DNA of 64,000 bases from Pseudomonas sp. St316 (lineage in GTDB: Bacteria > Pseudomonadota > Gammaproteobacteria > Pseudomonadales > Pseudomonadaceae): contig NZ_AP021901.1 of NCBI RefSeq assembly GCF_018325905.1, positions 1,798,001 to 1,862,000 on the forward strand, written 5' to 3'. The translations under genes were made by a program, and so were the position numbers. Below, in pieces: positions 8,750-17,589 of the stretch (positions are counted from its first letter, which is position 1; the number at the start of each line of letters is the position of its first letter). The notes under the pieces are model-generated. The model made no database searches. It saw only the letters and a list, made by a program, of their open reading frames with translations, and was not told where the DNA came from.

Positions 8750-10873
8750 CTAGAAAGACAACTCCGCGCTGAAATACACGACATGGCGGGAGTCGTAGCG
8801 GTTGTCGATAAAGGTAGTGGGCTGGTTGTCCAGGCGCTGCTGCAGGACTCCCGCCAGTTCCAGGCTGGCCTTGCCCAGGGGAATGCGCCGGGCGAGGCGG
8901 GTGTCCACCCGTTCGTAGCGATAGCCATTGAGGGCGTCGGCCGCGTAATAGAGCAGCGCGCTGTTCCAGCCTTGGCCCCAGTCCCGTAGCCAGCCGGCCG
9001 AACCGCTGTTGCGGGCGGTCAGTTGTTCGTCGAGGGGGTTGCTGGCCTGGGCGTCGACATAGGCATAGGTCAGGCGCAGGCGGTCGGTGCTGGTCACGCG
9101 CCAGTCGAACTGGGTTTCAGCCCCGGAGAATTGCGATTGGTTGCTGTTGCTGGCGATGTACTGATTGTTGCGCAACGGTTCACTGATCATGCCGGTGATT
9201 TCGTCATGGAACAGTTTCACGTCGACCGCCAGCCCCAGGTCCACGAAATAACCGTTGTAGCCCAGTTCCCGGGAGCGCATGTGCTCTTGTTCCAGGTTGC
9301 CTGGGCCGCGGGTCCGGACGAAGTAACGGGCACTGTTCTGGCCGAAGGCGGCGGGTTGCAGGTTGGTGACCTGATAGCTCCAGTTGACGTTGTTCTCGAA
9401 CATGTCCGGAGAACGCACGGCTTCGGAGTACACCGCCCGCAGGCCGTGGCGCGGGGTGATCAGGTAGTTGACCGCGACCCGTGGGGTCAGCGAACTGCCG
9501 GTCAGGCGGGCGTCTTCGAACATCGCACCGCCCTGCAACAACCAATGCTCGGTGGCCCGCCATTCGAGCTGGCCGAACAGGCGCCAGGTGGTGTCGTCCA
9601 GGGTGCCGTTGAAGTATGTCTGCGAGTCGGCCCGGTCGTAGCGATAGTTGGCGCCGGTGACCAGTCGCAGACTGTCGGACAGGCTCAGGGTGTCCTGGAT
9701 CTCCAGATCGTAGCGCGATTCCCGGGCACTCTGGTCGATGTCGCCGCACAGGGTTTGCGAGGCGCCGTTGCGCCACTGGTCGAGCACCTGATTGGCCAAC
9801 GCCTGCTCCTGTGGCGTGCCGGCTGGCGCGCCGCTGCTGACGTAGCTGGGGATATTGCGTGCCAGCTTCTCGGCATAGTAGGGGTTGAGCTGCCACAGGT
9901 CGGTCAATTGCGGGCTGAAGGACACCTCGGCGTCGCAGGCGCGCCAGGTCTGCTGGCGGTCCCAGTGCTGGATCGAGCCCTGTACATAAAGACTGTGGTT
10001 GGGGTCCAGGTCCAGGTTCCAGCGCAGCGAACCGGCGTAGTCCTTGGCGATGACGTCGGAGTTATCCCCAGCGGCGGTAATCCCGGCAAACACGGGACGG
10101 TAGGTATAAGGCCGCTGGTTGGTCCCATCCTTGGCGTTCAATTGCCAGTCGATGCTCTGCCGCTCGTCCAGGGTCTGGCTGACGGACAGGTTGAAGCGGT
10201 TCAGGCGGCGGCTGTCGCGGTAATCGGCGCCGTTGCGGTCGCTGTCAAAGCCATCGTCTTCCTGGCCGGACAGCGACAGCCGCAGATCGCCGCCGTCCCA
10301 ACCGCTGCCCTGGCTGGCGTACCAGTCGCTGATGCCGCGCTGACCACGGGTGATTTTCAGCCGGGTGCCGTGGCTGTCGGCCGGGGCGCGGGTGATGATG
10401 TTGACCACCGCCATCAGCGCGTTGGCGCCATAACTGACGGTGTTGGGGCCGCGAAAGACTTCGATCCGCTCGATGTCTTCCATGGCCACCGGAATATCGC
10501 TCCAGTCCACCGTGGCCAGGCCGGCGCGGTACACCGAGCGGCCGTCGATCAGCACTTGCATGCGGCGGGCTTCGCTGGCGTTGGTGCCATGGTAGTTCAC
10601 GGCAGCCTGGTTGCCGCTGAGGTTGCCGACCATCATGCCCGGCACCAGGCGCAGCAGTTCGCTGATATCGCGGGCGCCGCTGGCCTTGATCAACTCGCTG
10701 TCGAGCACGGTCATGCTGCCTGGCACTGCCGCTGGCGATTGCTTGAGGCGCGTGGCCGTCAGCACCTGCGGCAGGGGCTGGCTGTCCACGAACAGGTCGT
10801 CGCCCAGCACTGGCGGACTGATGATCAGTGCCAATAGCAGGGACGAGCCTGGACGGGAAGGGCCAACGGACAC
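8750..10873 (-). CDS. TonB-dependent outer-membrane receptor
   Basis: Outer-membrane transporter of 707 residues. A short signal peptide is followed by the plug domain (LPQVLTATRLKQSPAAVPGS, then IERIEVFRGPNTVSYGANA near residue 130 and VVNIITR) and a 22-strand type barrel ending in the aromatic terminus YFSAELSF. It lies directly against the periplasmic binding protein, in one operon with the kinase. No Fur box or siderophore genes are seen, so iron is not the obvious substrate. Confidence 0.88.
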   Translation of the reverse strand: MSVGPSRPGSSLLLALIISPPVLGDDLFVDSQPLPQVLTATRLKQSPAAVPGSMTVLDSELIKASGARDISELLRLVPGMMVGNLSGNQAAVNYHGTNASEARRMQVLIDGRSVYRAGLATVDWSDIPVAMEDIERIEVFRGPNTVSYGANALMAVVNIITRAPADSHGTRLKITRGQRGISDWYASQGSGWDGGDLRLSLSGQEDDGFDSDRNGADYRDSRRLNRFNLSVSQTLDERQSIDWQLNAKDGTNQRPYTYRPVFAGITAAGDNSDVIAKDYAGSLRWNLDLDPNHSLYVQGSIQHWDRQQTWRACDAEVSFSPQLTDLWQLNPYYAEKLARNIPSYVSSGAPAGTPQEQALANQVLDQWRNGASQTLCGDIDQSARESRYDLEIQDTLSLSDSLRLVTGANYRYDRADSQTYFNGTLDDTTWRLFGQLEWRATEHWLLQGGAMFEDARLTGSSLTPRVAVNYLITPRHGLRAVYSEAVRSPDMFENNVNWSYQVTNLQPAAFGQNSARYFVRTRGPGNLEQEHMRSRELGYNGYFVDLGLAVDVKLFHDEITGMISEPLRNNQYIASNSNQSQFSGAETQFDWRVTSTDRLRLTYAYVDAQASNPLDEQLTARNSGSAGWLRDWGQGWNSALLYYAADALNGYRYERVDTRLARRIPLGKASLELAGVLQQRLDNQPTTFIDNRYDSRHVVYFSAELSF

Positions 10874-11071
10874 GGTACAGCCTTTGAGAAGGGGGGATGG
10901 CGGGCATGTTAACCGAGCTGAACGACTTTTCCATTCGCGTTGACAGCATTTTCCTAGGAACTGATGGTCAGCTTCCTACGTCTGGTGGTAATTGTTGCCG
11001 GGGCTGGTCGCGCTCTGGCCGCTCCGTATAATGCCCCGCATTGCCACTTGGTATGGATGAACGGATTGCAT

Positions 11072-12097
11072 ATGACTGAACAGCGCCCGATTGCGGTCCT
11101 GGGGGGCGGGAGTTTCGGCACCGCCGTGGCTAACCTGCTGGCCGAGAATGGTCACCCGGTGCGCCAGTGGATGCGTGACCCGGAGCAGGCCGAGGCCATC
11201 CGGGTCAACCGCGAGAACCCGCGTTACCTCAAGGGCATCAAGATCCGCCCGGAAGTGGAACCGGTGACTGACTTGCAGGCCACCCTGGAGGGCAGCGACC
11301 TGTTCTTCGTCGCCTTGCCGTCCAGCGCCTTGCGTTCGGTGCTGGCGCCCTACGCAGAACGCTTGAGCGGCAAGCTGTTGGTGAGCCTGACCAAGGGCAT
11401 TGAAGCCAAGACCTTCAAGCTGATGAGCGAGATTCTCGAAGAAATCGCGCCCAAGGCTCGGATCGGTGTGATCTCCGGACCGAACCTGGCGCGGGAAATC
11501 GCCGAGCATGCGCTGACCGCCACGGTGGTCGCCAGTGAGGATGAGGCGCTGTGCCAGCGGGTCCAGGCGGCACTGCATGGCCGTACCTTTCGGGTCTACG
11601 CCAGTGCCGACCGTTTTGGTGTGGAGCTGGGCGGGGCGTTGAAGAACGTCTATGCCATCATCGCCGGCATGGCGGTGGCGCTGGGCATGGGCGAGAACAC
11701 CAAGAGCATGTTGATCACCCGTGCGCTGGCGGAAATGACCCGCTTTGCCGTCAGCCAGGGCGCCAATCCGATGACCTTCCTGGGGTTGGCCGGCGTGGGC
11801 GACCTGATCGTCACCTGTTCCTCGCCCAAGAGCCGCAACTACCAGGTCGGTTTTGCCCTCGGCCAAGGCTTGAGCCTCGACGAGGCCGTGTCGCGCCTGG
11901 GTGAAGTGGCCGAAGGGGTCAATACCCTCAAGGTGCTCAAGGCCAAGTCCCAGGAGGCGGGGGTGTACATGCCACTGGTCGCGGGGCTGCACGCGATCCT
12001 GTTCGAAGGGCGCACGCTTGAACAGGTGATCGAGCTGTTGATGCGTGGCGAACCTAAGACCGATGTCGATTTCATTTCCACCAGCGGTTTCAACTGA
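11072..12097 (+). CDS. gpsA: NAD(P)-dependent glycerol-3-phosphate dehydrogenase
   Basis: Cytosolic enzyme of 341 residues that reduces dihydroxyacetone phosphate to sn-glycerol 3-phosphate for phospholipid synthesis. The dinucleotide motif GGGSFGTA (11-18) and the catalytic lysines Lys109 (LTKGIEAK) and Lys191 ([10 protein letters not shown]) are intact. I chose the ATG at 11072 because [13 protein letters not shown] is the family's usual beginning; an in-frame ATG 15 bases earlier is possible, and neither has a strong ribosome site. It heads the gpsA-DUF4389-sixA cluster. Confidence 0.96.
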   Translation: MTEQRPIAVLGGGSFGTAVANLLAENGHPVRQWMRDPEQAEAIRVNRENPRYLKGIKIRPEVEPVTDLQATLEGSDLFFVALPSSALRSVLAPYAERLSGKLLVSLTKGIEAKTFKLMSEILEEIAPKARIGVISGPNLAREIAEHALTATVVASEDEALCQRVQAALHGRTFRVYASADRFGVELGGALKNVYAIIAGMAVALGMGENTKSMLITRALAEMTRFAVSQGANPMTFLGLAGVGDLIVTCSSPKSRNYQVGFALGQGLSLDEAVSRLGEVAEGVNTLKVLKAKSQEAGVYMPLVAGLHAILFEGRTLEQVIELLMRGEPKTDVDFISTSGFN

Positions 12098-12128
12098 ACC
12101 TTATATTGACCGCAAGCAGGAGCGAGCC

Positions 12129-12476
12129 ATGAACGATCCTCAAGGGCAACCCCAATACGAATCCATCCTGCTGCGTGTGCTGTGGATGGTGATTTACCTG
12201 CTGGTCTGGCAGGTGGCGCAATTCATTCTCGGCGCCGTGGTGCTGGTGCAGTTGATCTATCGGCTGATCTACGGCGCACCCAGTGCCAGCCTGATGAATT
12301 TCGGCGACAGCCTGAGCCAGTTCCTGGCCCAGATTGGCCGTTTCGGCACCTTTCACAGCGATCAGAAACCCTGGCCGTTCGCGGACTGGCCGACCCCACG
12401 CACCCCTGAAGGTGAAGCCCCGCACACCGTGCCGCCGGCCCCGCATCCCGTCCGGGACGAGGAACCGAAGCTATGA
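12129..12476 (+). CDS. DUF4389 domain-containing membrane protein
   Basis: Small protein of 115 residues with a membrane hairpin (about residues 14-50, VLWMVIYLLVWQVAQFILGA and VVLVQLIYRLIYG), then a soluble tail rich in Pro. I recognise the DUF4389 pattern, which sits between gpsA and sixA in Pseudomonas. The ATG follows GCAGGAGCG and its stop overlaps the sixA start by 4 bases, so the two are coupled. Function unknown. Confidence 0.82.
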   Translation: MNDPQGQPQYESILLRVLWMVIYLLVWQVAQFILGAVVLVQLIYRLIYGAPSASLMNFGDSLSQFLAQIGRFGTFHSDQKPWPFADWPTPRTPEGEAPHTVPPAPHPVRDEEPKL

Positions 12477-12925
12477 AATTGTGGGTATTGCGCCATGGTG
12501 AGGCTGAGCCGTACGGTGCCCGTCCCGATCCGGAGCGGGCCCTGACGGTTCACGGTCGTGAGGAAGTGTTGCGCAGTGCCGGTCGGTTGATGGGCGAGCC
12601 GTTGCGGGCCATCTACGCCAGCCCCTATGTGCGTGCCCAGCAGACCGCTCAACTGGTGCGTGAAGCACTGGGCATGGAAGCTGAACTGATCACCGTCGAT
12701 TGGCTCACGCCAGAGACCCGGCCGAGCGAGGTGCTCAGACATCTGGAGGACCAGGACGATGTGCTGTTGGTCAGCCATAACCCCTTGGTGGGCAGCCTGC
12801 TGGGCTTTCTGCAGCATGGTCACCTGCAACAGCCCGAGCAAGTGCAAACCGCTGGCCTGGCCGAGCTGGAAGGCGACCTCCTGCTGGCCGGGGCGATGAA
12901 GCTCAAAGGGATCAGGCATCCCTGA
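12473..12925 (+). CDS. sixA: Phosphohistidine phosphatase SixA
   Basis: Histidine-phosphatase superfamily protein of 150 residues. The catalytic RHGE motif is at residues 7-10 (WVLRHGEAEP) and the second histidine in LVSHNPL. SixA removes phosphate from histidines of phosphotransfer proteins, notably HPt domains and the nitrogen PTS. Short length without an additional domain fits SixA rather than phosphoglycerate mutases. It overlaps the upstream gene by 4 bases. Confidence 0.9.
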   Translation: MKLWVLRHGEAEPYGARPDPERALTVHGREEVLRSAGRLMGEPLRAIYASPYVRAQQTAQLVREALGMEAELITVDWLTPETRPSEVLRHLEDQDDVLLVSHNPLVGSLLGFLQHGHLQQPEQVQTAGLAELEGDLLLAGAMKLKGIRHP

Positions 12926-12977
12926 ACCGGTCGGTTGCAGGACTGGGCAAAACAACAATCACACAGGAAGGGCAACG

Positions 12978-13421
12978 ATGAGTCTGTGGCGCACCACCCC
13001 CAACATCGAGCAATTGAACGCTGCCGGTAAAAACACCATCAGCGAAGTGCTGGACATTCGTTTCGAGTCTTTCGACGACGAATCCCTGACCGCCAGCATG
13101 GTGGTCGATCATCGCACCCACCAGCCGTTCGGCCTGCTGCATGGCGGTGCTTCGGTGGTACTGGCCGAAACGGTCGGGTCCATGGCGGCCTATCTCTGTG
13201 TCGATGCCAGCAAGTTCTATTGCGTGGGCCTGGAAATCAATGCCAACCATCTGCGCGGTGTGCGCAGCGGACGGGTCACCGCCACGGCCCGGATGGTCCA
13301 CCTGGGCCGCACCACCCAGGTCTGGGACATTCGCCTGGTCAATGACGAGGGCAAGGTCAACTGCGTGTCGCGCCTGACCATGGCCGTGGTGCCGGTGGGC
13401 GAGCAACCGCCGGCGCGTTGA
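12978..13421 (+). CDS. PaaI/YdiI-type hot-dog thioesterase
   Basis: Cytosolic thioesterase of 147 residues. The hot-dog helix with HQPFGLLHGGASVVLAETVG is the signature of the PaaI/MenI/YdiI group, with the catalytic Glu in VVLAETVGS. These enzymes hydrolyse acyl-CoA, often aromatic or 1,4-dihydroxy-2-naphthoyl-CoA. No menaquinone or phenylacetate genes are nearby, so the substrate is not known. The start follows GGAAGGGCAACG. It lies 52 bases past sixA and may share its transcript. Confidence 0.85.
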   Translation: MSLWRTTPNIEQLNAAGKNTISEVLDIRFESFDDESLTASMVVDHRTHQPFGLLHGGASVVLAETVGSMAAYLCVDASKFYCVGLEINANHLRGVRSGRVTATARMVHLGRTTQVWDIRLVNDEGKVNCVSRLTMAVVPVGEQPPAR

Positions 13422-13460
13422 TGCTCTAGCTGGACGAAATCCTGTGGTGAGGAGATTTCC

Positions 13461-13547
13461 TGTGGGAGCAAGGCTTGCCCGCGATGGTGGCGATGCGGTC
13501 TTTCAGAAATCGAGCCGCCTGTGTCGCGGGCAAGCCTTGCTCCCACC
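13461..13547. repeat. REP palindrome pair
   Basis: Unit TGTGGGAGCAAGGCTTGCCC and inverted partner GCGGGCAAGCCTTGCTCCCA flank a 36-base spacer with GATGGTGG. Variant of the family with AAGGCTTGCC in the stem. Confidence 0.85.
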
Positions 13548-13693
13548 AATTTCCTCACCATAGGGGACAGTGCTCACCGCCTCATGACCCCATAGCCCAA
13601 GCCCGACTGTCATCATTGCTGTCAGTTACGGTCATTGCCGCGCGCTCGGGTTCTGCGGACAATCAGCCCCAGTTCCCCAATGGATCGGCTGTC

Positions 13694-14488
13694 ATGTCGC
13701 AACAGATTTTTTTCGCCCACGCCAATGGTTTTCCCTCGGCCACCTACGGCAAGCTGTTCGCCGCGCTGGCGCCGCAGTACCAGGTGGCGCATCTGGAATT
13801 GCACGGCCATGACCCACGTTTCCCGGTGGACGATAACTGGCACAACCTGGTGGATGAACTGATCCATCACCTGGAGCAGCAACCGGCGCCGGTGTGGGGC
13901 GTGGGTCACTCCCTGGGCGGCGTGCTGCACCTGCACGCGGCGTTGCGCTGCCCCGAGTTGTATCGCGGCGTGGTCATGCTCGATTCACCGGTGCTGACCC
14001 GTACCGACCAGTGGGTGATCCTGGCCGCCAAGCGCTTGGGGTTCATCGACCGCCTGACCCCGGCGGGGCGGACCCTGGGACGGCGTGAGGAGTTCGCCGA
14101 CCTGGCGTCGGCCCGGCAGTATTTTGCCGGCAAGACATTGTTCCGCGGTTTTGACCCGGATTGCTTCGACGCCTACCTGCAACACGGCCTGCAACAAGTC
14201 GGCGACCGGCTGCGGCTGCGCTTCGACCCGGCCACCGAAATCAGCATTTACCGCGGCGTGCCGCACACCAGCCCAGGGCGTCCGCGCAAGCTCAAGGTGC
14301 CGCTGGCGGTGGTGCGTGGCCGGCAGAGTCGCGTGGTGATGCGTCATCACACCCGTTCGGTGGGGCGTATGCTTCATGGCGAATCCCTGAGCATGCCCGG
14401 CGGCCATATGTTTCCCCTCGAACGTCCACAGGACACGGCCAACCTGCTCAAGAACCTCTTCCAGCGTTGGGAAGGGCGCAGCGCATGA
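13694..14488 (+). CDS. Alpha/beta hydrolase (first of an overlapping pair)
   Basis: Alpha/beta hydrolase of 264 residues, cytosolic. The nucleophile elbow is GHSLGG (about residues 75-80), the oxyanion stretch is FFAHANGFPSATYG near the start, and the histidine is in MPGGHMFPLE near the end. Start chosen at the ATG 13694, since the upstream open frame runs through REP DNA. Its TGA overlaps the ATG of a second hydrolase by 4 bases, so the two are translationally coupled and probably function in one process that I cannot name. Confidence 0.82.
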   Translation: MSQQIFFAHANGFPSATYGKLFAALAPQYQVAHLELHGHDPRFPVDDNWHNLVDELIHHLEQQPAPVWGVGHSLGGVLHLHAALRCPELYRGVVMLDSPVLTRTDQWVILAAKRLGFIDRLTPAGRTLGRREEFADLASARQYFAGKTLFRGFDPDCFDAYLQHGLQQVGDRLRLRFDPATEISIYRGVPHTSPGRPRKLKVPLAVVRGRQSRVVMRHHTRSVGRMLHGESLSMPGGHMFPLERPQDTANLLKNLFQRWEGRSA

Positions 14489-15336
14489 GTATGGTCGAGG
14501 AGGTCCGCCTGAGCCTGCCGCACATCGAACTGGCGGCCCACCTGTTCGGGCCGGAAGATGGGCTACCGGTGATTGCCCTGCATGGTTGGCTGGACAACGC
14601 CAACAGCTTCGCTCGCCTGGCGCCCAGGCTCGAAGGTCTGCGGGTGATTGCCCTGGACATGGCCGGCCACGGTCACTCCGGGCATCGGCCGCCCGGTGCC
14701 GGTTATGCCCTCTGGGACTACGCCCACGATGTGCTGCAAGTCGCCGAACAACTGGGCTTGAAGCGTTTCGCCCTGTTGGGACATTCCATGGGTGCCATTG
14801 TTTCACTGGTGCTGGCCGGTTCCCTGCCGGAGCGGGTGACGCACCTGGGGTTGATCGACGGGGTGATTCCTCCTACAGCCAAAGGCGATAACGCGGCCGA
14901 GCGCATGGGCATGGCCCTGCAAGCCCAGTTGGATTTGCAACAAAAACGCAAGCCGGTCTACAAAACCCTGGAGCGGGCCATCGAAGCACGGATGAAAGGG
15001 CTGGTGGCGGTCAATCGCGAGGCCGCCGAATTGCTGGCCCAGCGCGGCCTGATGCCGGTGCCCGGGGGCTATACCTGGCGCACCGACAACCGCCTGACCT
15101 TGCCATCGCCTTTGCGCCTGACCGATGAACAGGCCATGGCGTTCGTTGCGCGGGTCGGTTGTCCGGCGCATCTGGTGGTGGCGGCGGACGGCATGCTTGC
15201 CCAACACCCGGAGTTGCTGGAGCGTCTACCCTTCAGTCATGAGCAGTTGCCCGGCGGCCATCATCTGCACCTGAACGACGAGGTCGGTGCCGCGCTTGTA
15301 GCAGACTGTTTCAATCGGTTCTTCACCGTTCCTTGA
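14485..15336 (+). CDS. Alpha/beta hydrolase (second of the pair)
   Basis: Alpha/beta hydrolase of 283 residues. HGWLDNANSF is the oxyanion region, GHSMGA the nucleophile elbow and LPGGHHLH the catalytic histidine. This pattern is common among esterases such as the mammalian SERHL-like group. It starts inside the stop codon of the preceding hydrolase. Both genes are intact and similar in composition to the core genome. Substrate unknown. Confidence 0.83.
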   Translation: MSMVEEVRLSLPHIELAAHLFGPEDGLPVIALHGWLDNANSFARLAPRLEGLRVIALDMAGHGHSGHRPPGAGYALWDYAHDVLQVAEQLGLKRFALLGHSMGAIVSLVLAGSLPERVTHLGLIDGVIPPTAKGDNAAERMGMALQAQLDLQQKRKPVYKTLERAIEARMKGLVAVNREAAELLAQRGLMPVPGGYTWRTDNRLTLPSPLRLTDEQAMAFVARVGCPAHLVVAADGMLAQHPELLERLPFSHEQLPGGHHLHLNDEVGAALVADCFNRFFTVP

Positions 15337-15465
15337 CTTGCGCCGGGCAACTGTCGAGGCTGGGCGGGTTGAAAGGGAGACAACCATGACAGACCTCTGT
15401 TTATCCGCCTCGCGGTGCATCGATGACACCCGTTGCGTCCAAGCGTCCCAGGCCAAGCCGATCCG

Positions 15466-16284
15466 ATGAAATTATCCGTTCACTCACTCGTCCTGCTGGT
15501 GCTGGCCTGCTTCAGCCCGGCGTCGTTCGCCGTCGACGTGCCAGGCAGTCGCGACCTGGAGCGGGTGCCGCGCATGCCTGACGCGCAGATTGTCGATTAC
15601 CGGCAGACCAGCGACCTGGAACGTGTCTACCCCATGGGCTCGATCCGCAAGATCAGCGGCCAACTGCGCTTCGACGGCCAGGTCGATGCCCGTGGGAACG
15701 TCACGTCGGTCACCTACGAACTGCCGCCGGAACATGCCGCCACCCAGGCCTTTACCGCGGCGCGCGAAGCGTTGCAGAAACAGGGTGCCGAGCTGTTGTT
15801 CTGGTGCCAGGCCCGCGATTGCGGCGAAAGCAGCCTGTGGGCCAACGACGTCTTCGGCAACGCCAAGCTCTATGGTGCCGACAACGGCCAGGCCTTCCTG
15901 CTGCTGCGCCTGGCGCCACCGGCGGACAACACACTGATTGCGCTGTATGCCATCACCCGTGGCAATCGCAAGGCCTACCTGCATGTCGAGCAGTTCGAGG
16001 CGAACGCACCGCTGGGCGACCTGCTGCCGACGTCGGCCACGCTGCTGCGCCAGCTCAAGGACACTGGGGTCCTGGATTTACCGCGTGTTGCCGGTGAGCC
16101 GGACGACACCTGGTTGCGCCTGTTGTCCCGGGCACTGAACCTGGACACGGGCCTGCGGGTCAGTATCGCCGGGCCCCGGGCCGAGGACTGGCTTGAGGCG
16201 CTGGCGGGCCAGGGCGTCCGGGCGGCGCGCATGGAGGCCGCCAGCGGCGAGGCGGCGGGTTTGCACCTGGAGTTGCTGCGCTAA
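15466..16284 (+). CDS. DUF4892 domain-containing exported protein
   Basis: Exported protein of 272 residues with signal peptide LVLLVLACFSPASFA. The beginning of the mature part, VPGSRDLERVPRMPDAQIVD, and the middle CQARDCGESSLWANDVFG with its two cysteines are the pattern I associate with DUF4892; the C-terminal part may be an OmpA-like fold. Start at the ATG 15466, in agreement with the signal peptide. Probably periplasmic; function unknown. No partner gene is obvious. Confidence 0.72.
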   Translation: MKLSVHSLVLLVLACFSPASFAVDVPGSRDLERVPRMPDAQIVDYRQTSDLERVYPMGSIRKISGQLRFDGQVDARGNVTSVTYELPPEHAATQAFTAAREALQKQGAELLFWCQARDCGESSLWANDVFGNAKLYGADNGQAFLLLRLAPPADNTLIALYAITRGNRKAYLHVEQFEANAPLGDLLPTSATLLRQLKDTGVLDLPRVAGEPDDTWLRLLSRALNLDTGLRVSIAGPRAEDWLEALAGQGVRAARMEAASGEAAGLHLELLR

Positions 16285-16347
16285 GCTGTCTCGGGGCAGC
16301 GGGTTTTCGCCGCTGCCTCGCACCTGTTCATTTTTTCGAGACCCTAC

Positions 16348-17385
16348 ATGCTCAATAACGATCGGCTGTTGGTGCAGATCCTGCTCCTGGTGTTGTTCGG
16401 CGCAAGCCTCTGGGTCATGGCGCCGTTCTGGTCGGCGCTGTTCTGGGGGGCGGTGCTGGCTTTCGCCAGTTGGCCGCTGATGCGCCTGCTGACCCGCTGG
16501 GTCAATGGCCGCGAATCCCTGGCGGCGGCGTTGCTGACGGTGGGCTGGATGCTGCTGGTGGCGGTGCCGCTGGTGTGGCTGGGTTTCAATCTGGCCGACC
16601 ATGTACGCGATGCCACGGCGTTCATCAAGGACGTGCAGGTCGACGGCCTTCCCGAAGCGCCCGATTGGCTGGCCGGGGTGCCACTGGTGGGCGGGCGACT
16701 GGTCGGCATCTGGAACAGCATCGACCAACAGGGTGCGGCAATGATGGCGTCGATCAAGCCGTACCTGGGGCAAGTCGGCAACTGGCTGTTGGCGCGCAGT
16801 GCGCAGATTGGCGGTGGCATAGTCGAACTGACCCTGAGCATCGTGTTCGTGTTCTTTTTCTATCGCGACGGCCCGCGCCTGGCGGTGTTCGTCCACGGAT
16901 TGCTGGAGCGTCTGATCGGCGACCGTGCCGGTTACTACATCGAGCTGGTGGCCGGTACGGTGCAACGGGTGGTCAACGGCGTGATTGGCACCGCGGCGGC
17001 CCAGGCCGTGCTGGCGCTGATTGGCTTTCTGATCGCCGGGGTCCCGGGGGCGCTGGTACTGGGTATCGTCACCTTCCTGTTGAGCCTGATACCCATGGGA
17101 CCACCGCTGGTGTGGATTCCTGCCACGGCGTGGCTGGCGTGGAAGGGTGAGTACGGGATGGCGGTGTTCCTCGGCATTTGGGGCACGTTCATCATCAGCG
17201 GCGTGGACAACGTGCTCAAGCCCTACCTGATCAGCCGTGGCGGAAACCTGCCCCTGGTCATCGTGCTGCTGGGGGTGTTCGGCGGGTTGATCGCCTTCGG
17301 TTTCATCGGCCTGTTTATCGGCCCGACCCTGCTGGCGGTGGCGTATAGCCTGTTGACGGACTGGAGCAAAAGCCAGGCGCGATAG
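16348..17385 (+). CDS. AI-2E family transporter
   Basis: Inner-membrane protein of 345 residues with about eight hydrophobic segments and no signal peptide. The conserved C-terminal half (PLVWIPATAWLAWKGEYGMA, FIGLFIGPTLLAVAYSLL) is typical of the AI-2E/YdiK/PerM family. Members export autoinducer-2 or act as ion antiporters; the function of this copy cannot be inferred. It stands alone 63 bases after the DUF4892 gene. Confidence 0.85.
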   Translation: MLNNDRLLVQILLLVLFGASLWVMAPFWSALFWGAVLAFASWPLMRLLTRWVNGRESLAAALLTVGWMLLVAVPLVWLGFNLADHVRDATAFIKDVQVDGLPEAPDWLAGVPLVGGRLVGIWNSIDQQGAAMMASIKPYLGQVGNWLLARSAQIGGGIVELTLSIVFVFFFYRDGPRLAVFVHGLLERLIGDRAGYYIELVAGTVQRVVNGVIGTAAAQAVLALIGFLIAGVPGALVLGIVTFLLSLIPMGPPLVWIPATAWLAWKGEYGMAVFLGIWGTFIISGVDNVLKPYLISRGGNLPLVIVLLGVFGGLIAFGFIGLFIGPTLLAVAYSLLTDWSKSQAR

Positions 17386-17482
17386 CTTAGGTCGAGTAAC
17401 TGCTGACGCGACCAATCATGGACGCTCTCCTTGGGCTGGGATAGCCGGTGGCTGTACAAAACGGCCAGATCGACGCTGGCCC

Positions 17483-17575
17483 CTGTGGGAGCGAGCTTGC
17501 TCGCGATAGCGGCGGGTCAGCTTGCAAGCCTGTTGAAGGTGCTGACGCCATCGCGAGCAAGCTCGCTCCCACAGG
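17483..17575. repeat. REP palindrome pair
   Basis: CTGTGGGAGCGAGCTTGCTC and inverted partner GCGAGCAAGCTCGCTCCCAC around a spacer of about 40 bases, between convergent genes. Confidence 0.85.
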
Positions 17576-17589
17576 TGATAGGCGTGTTC

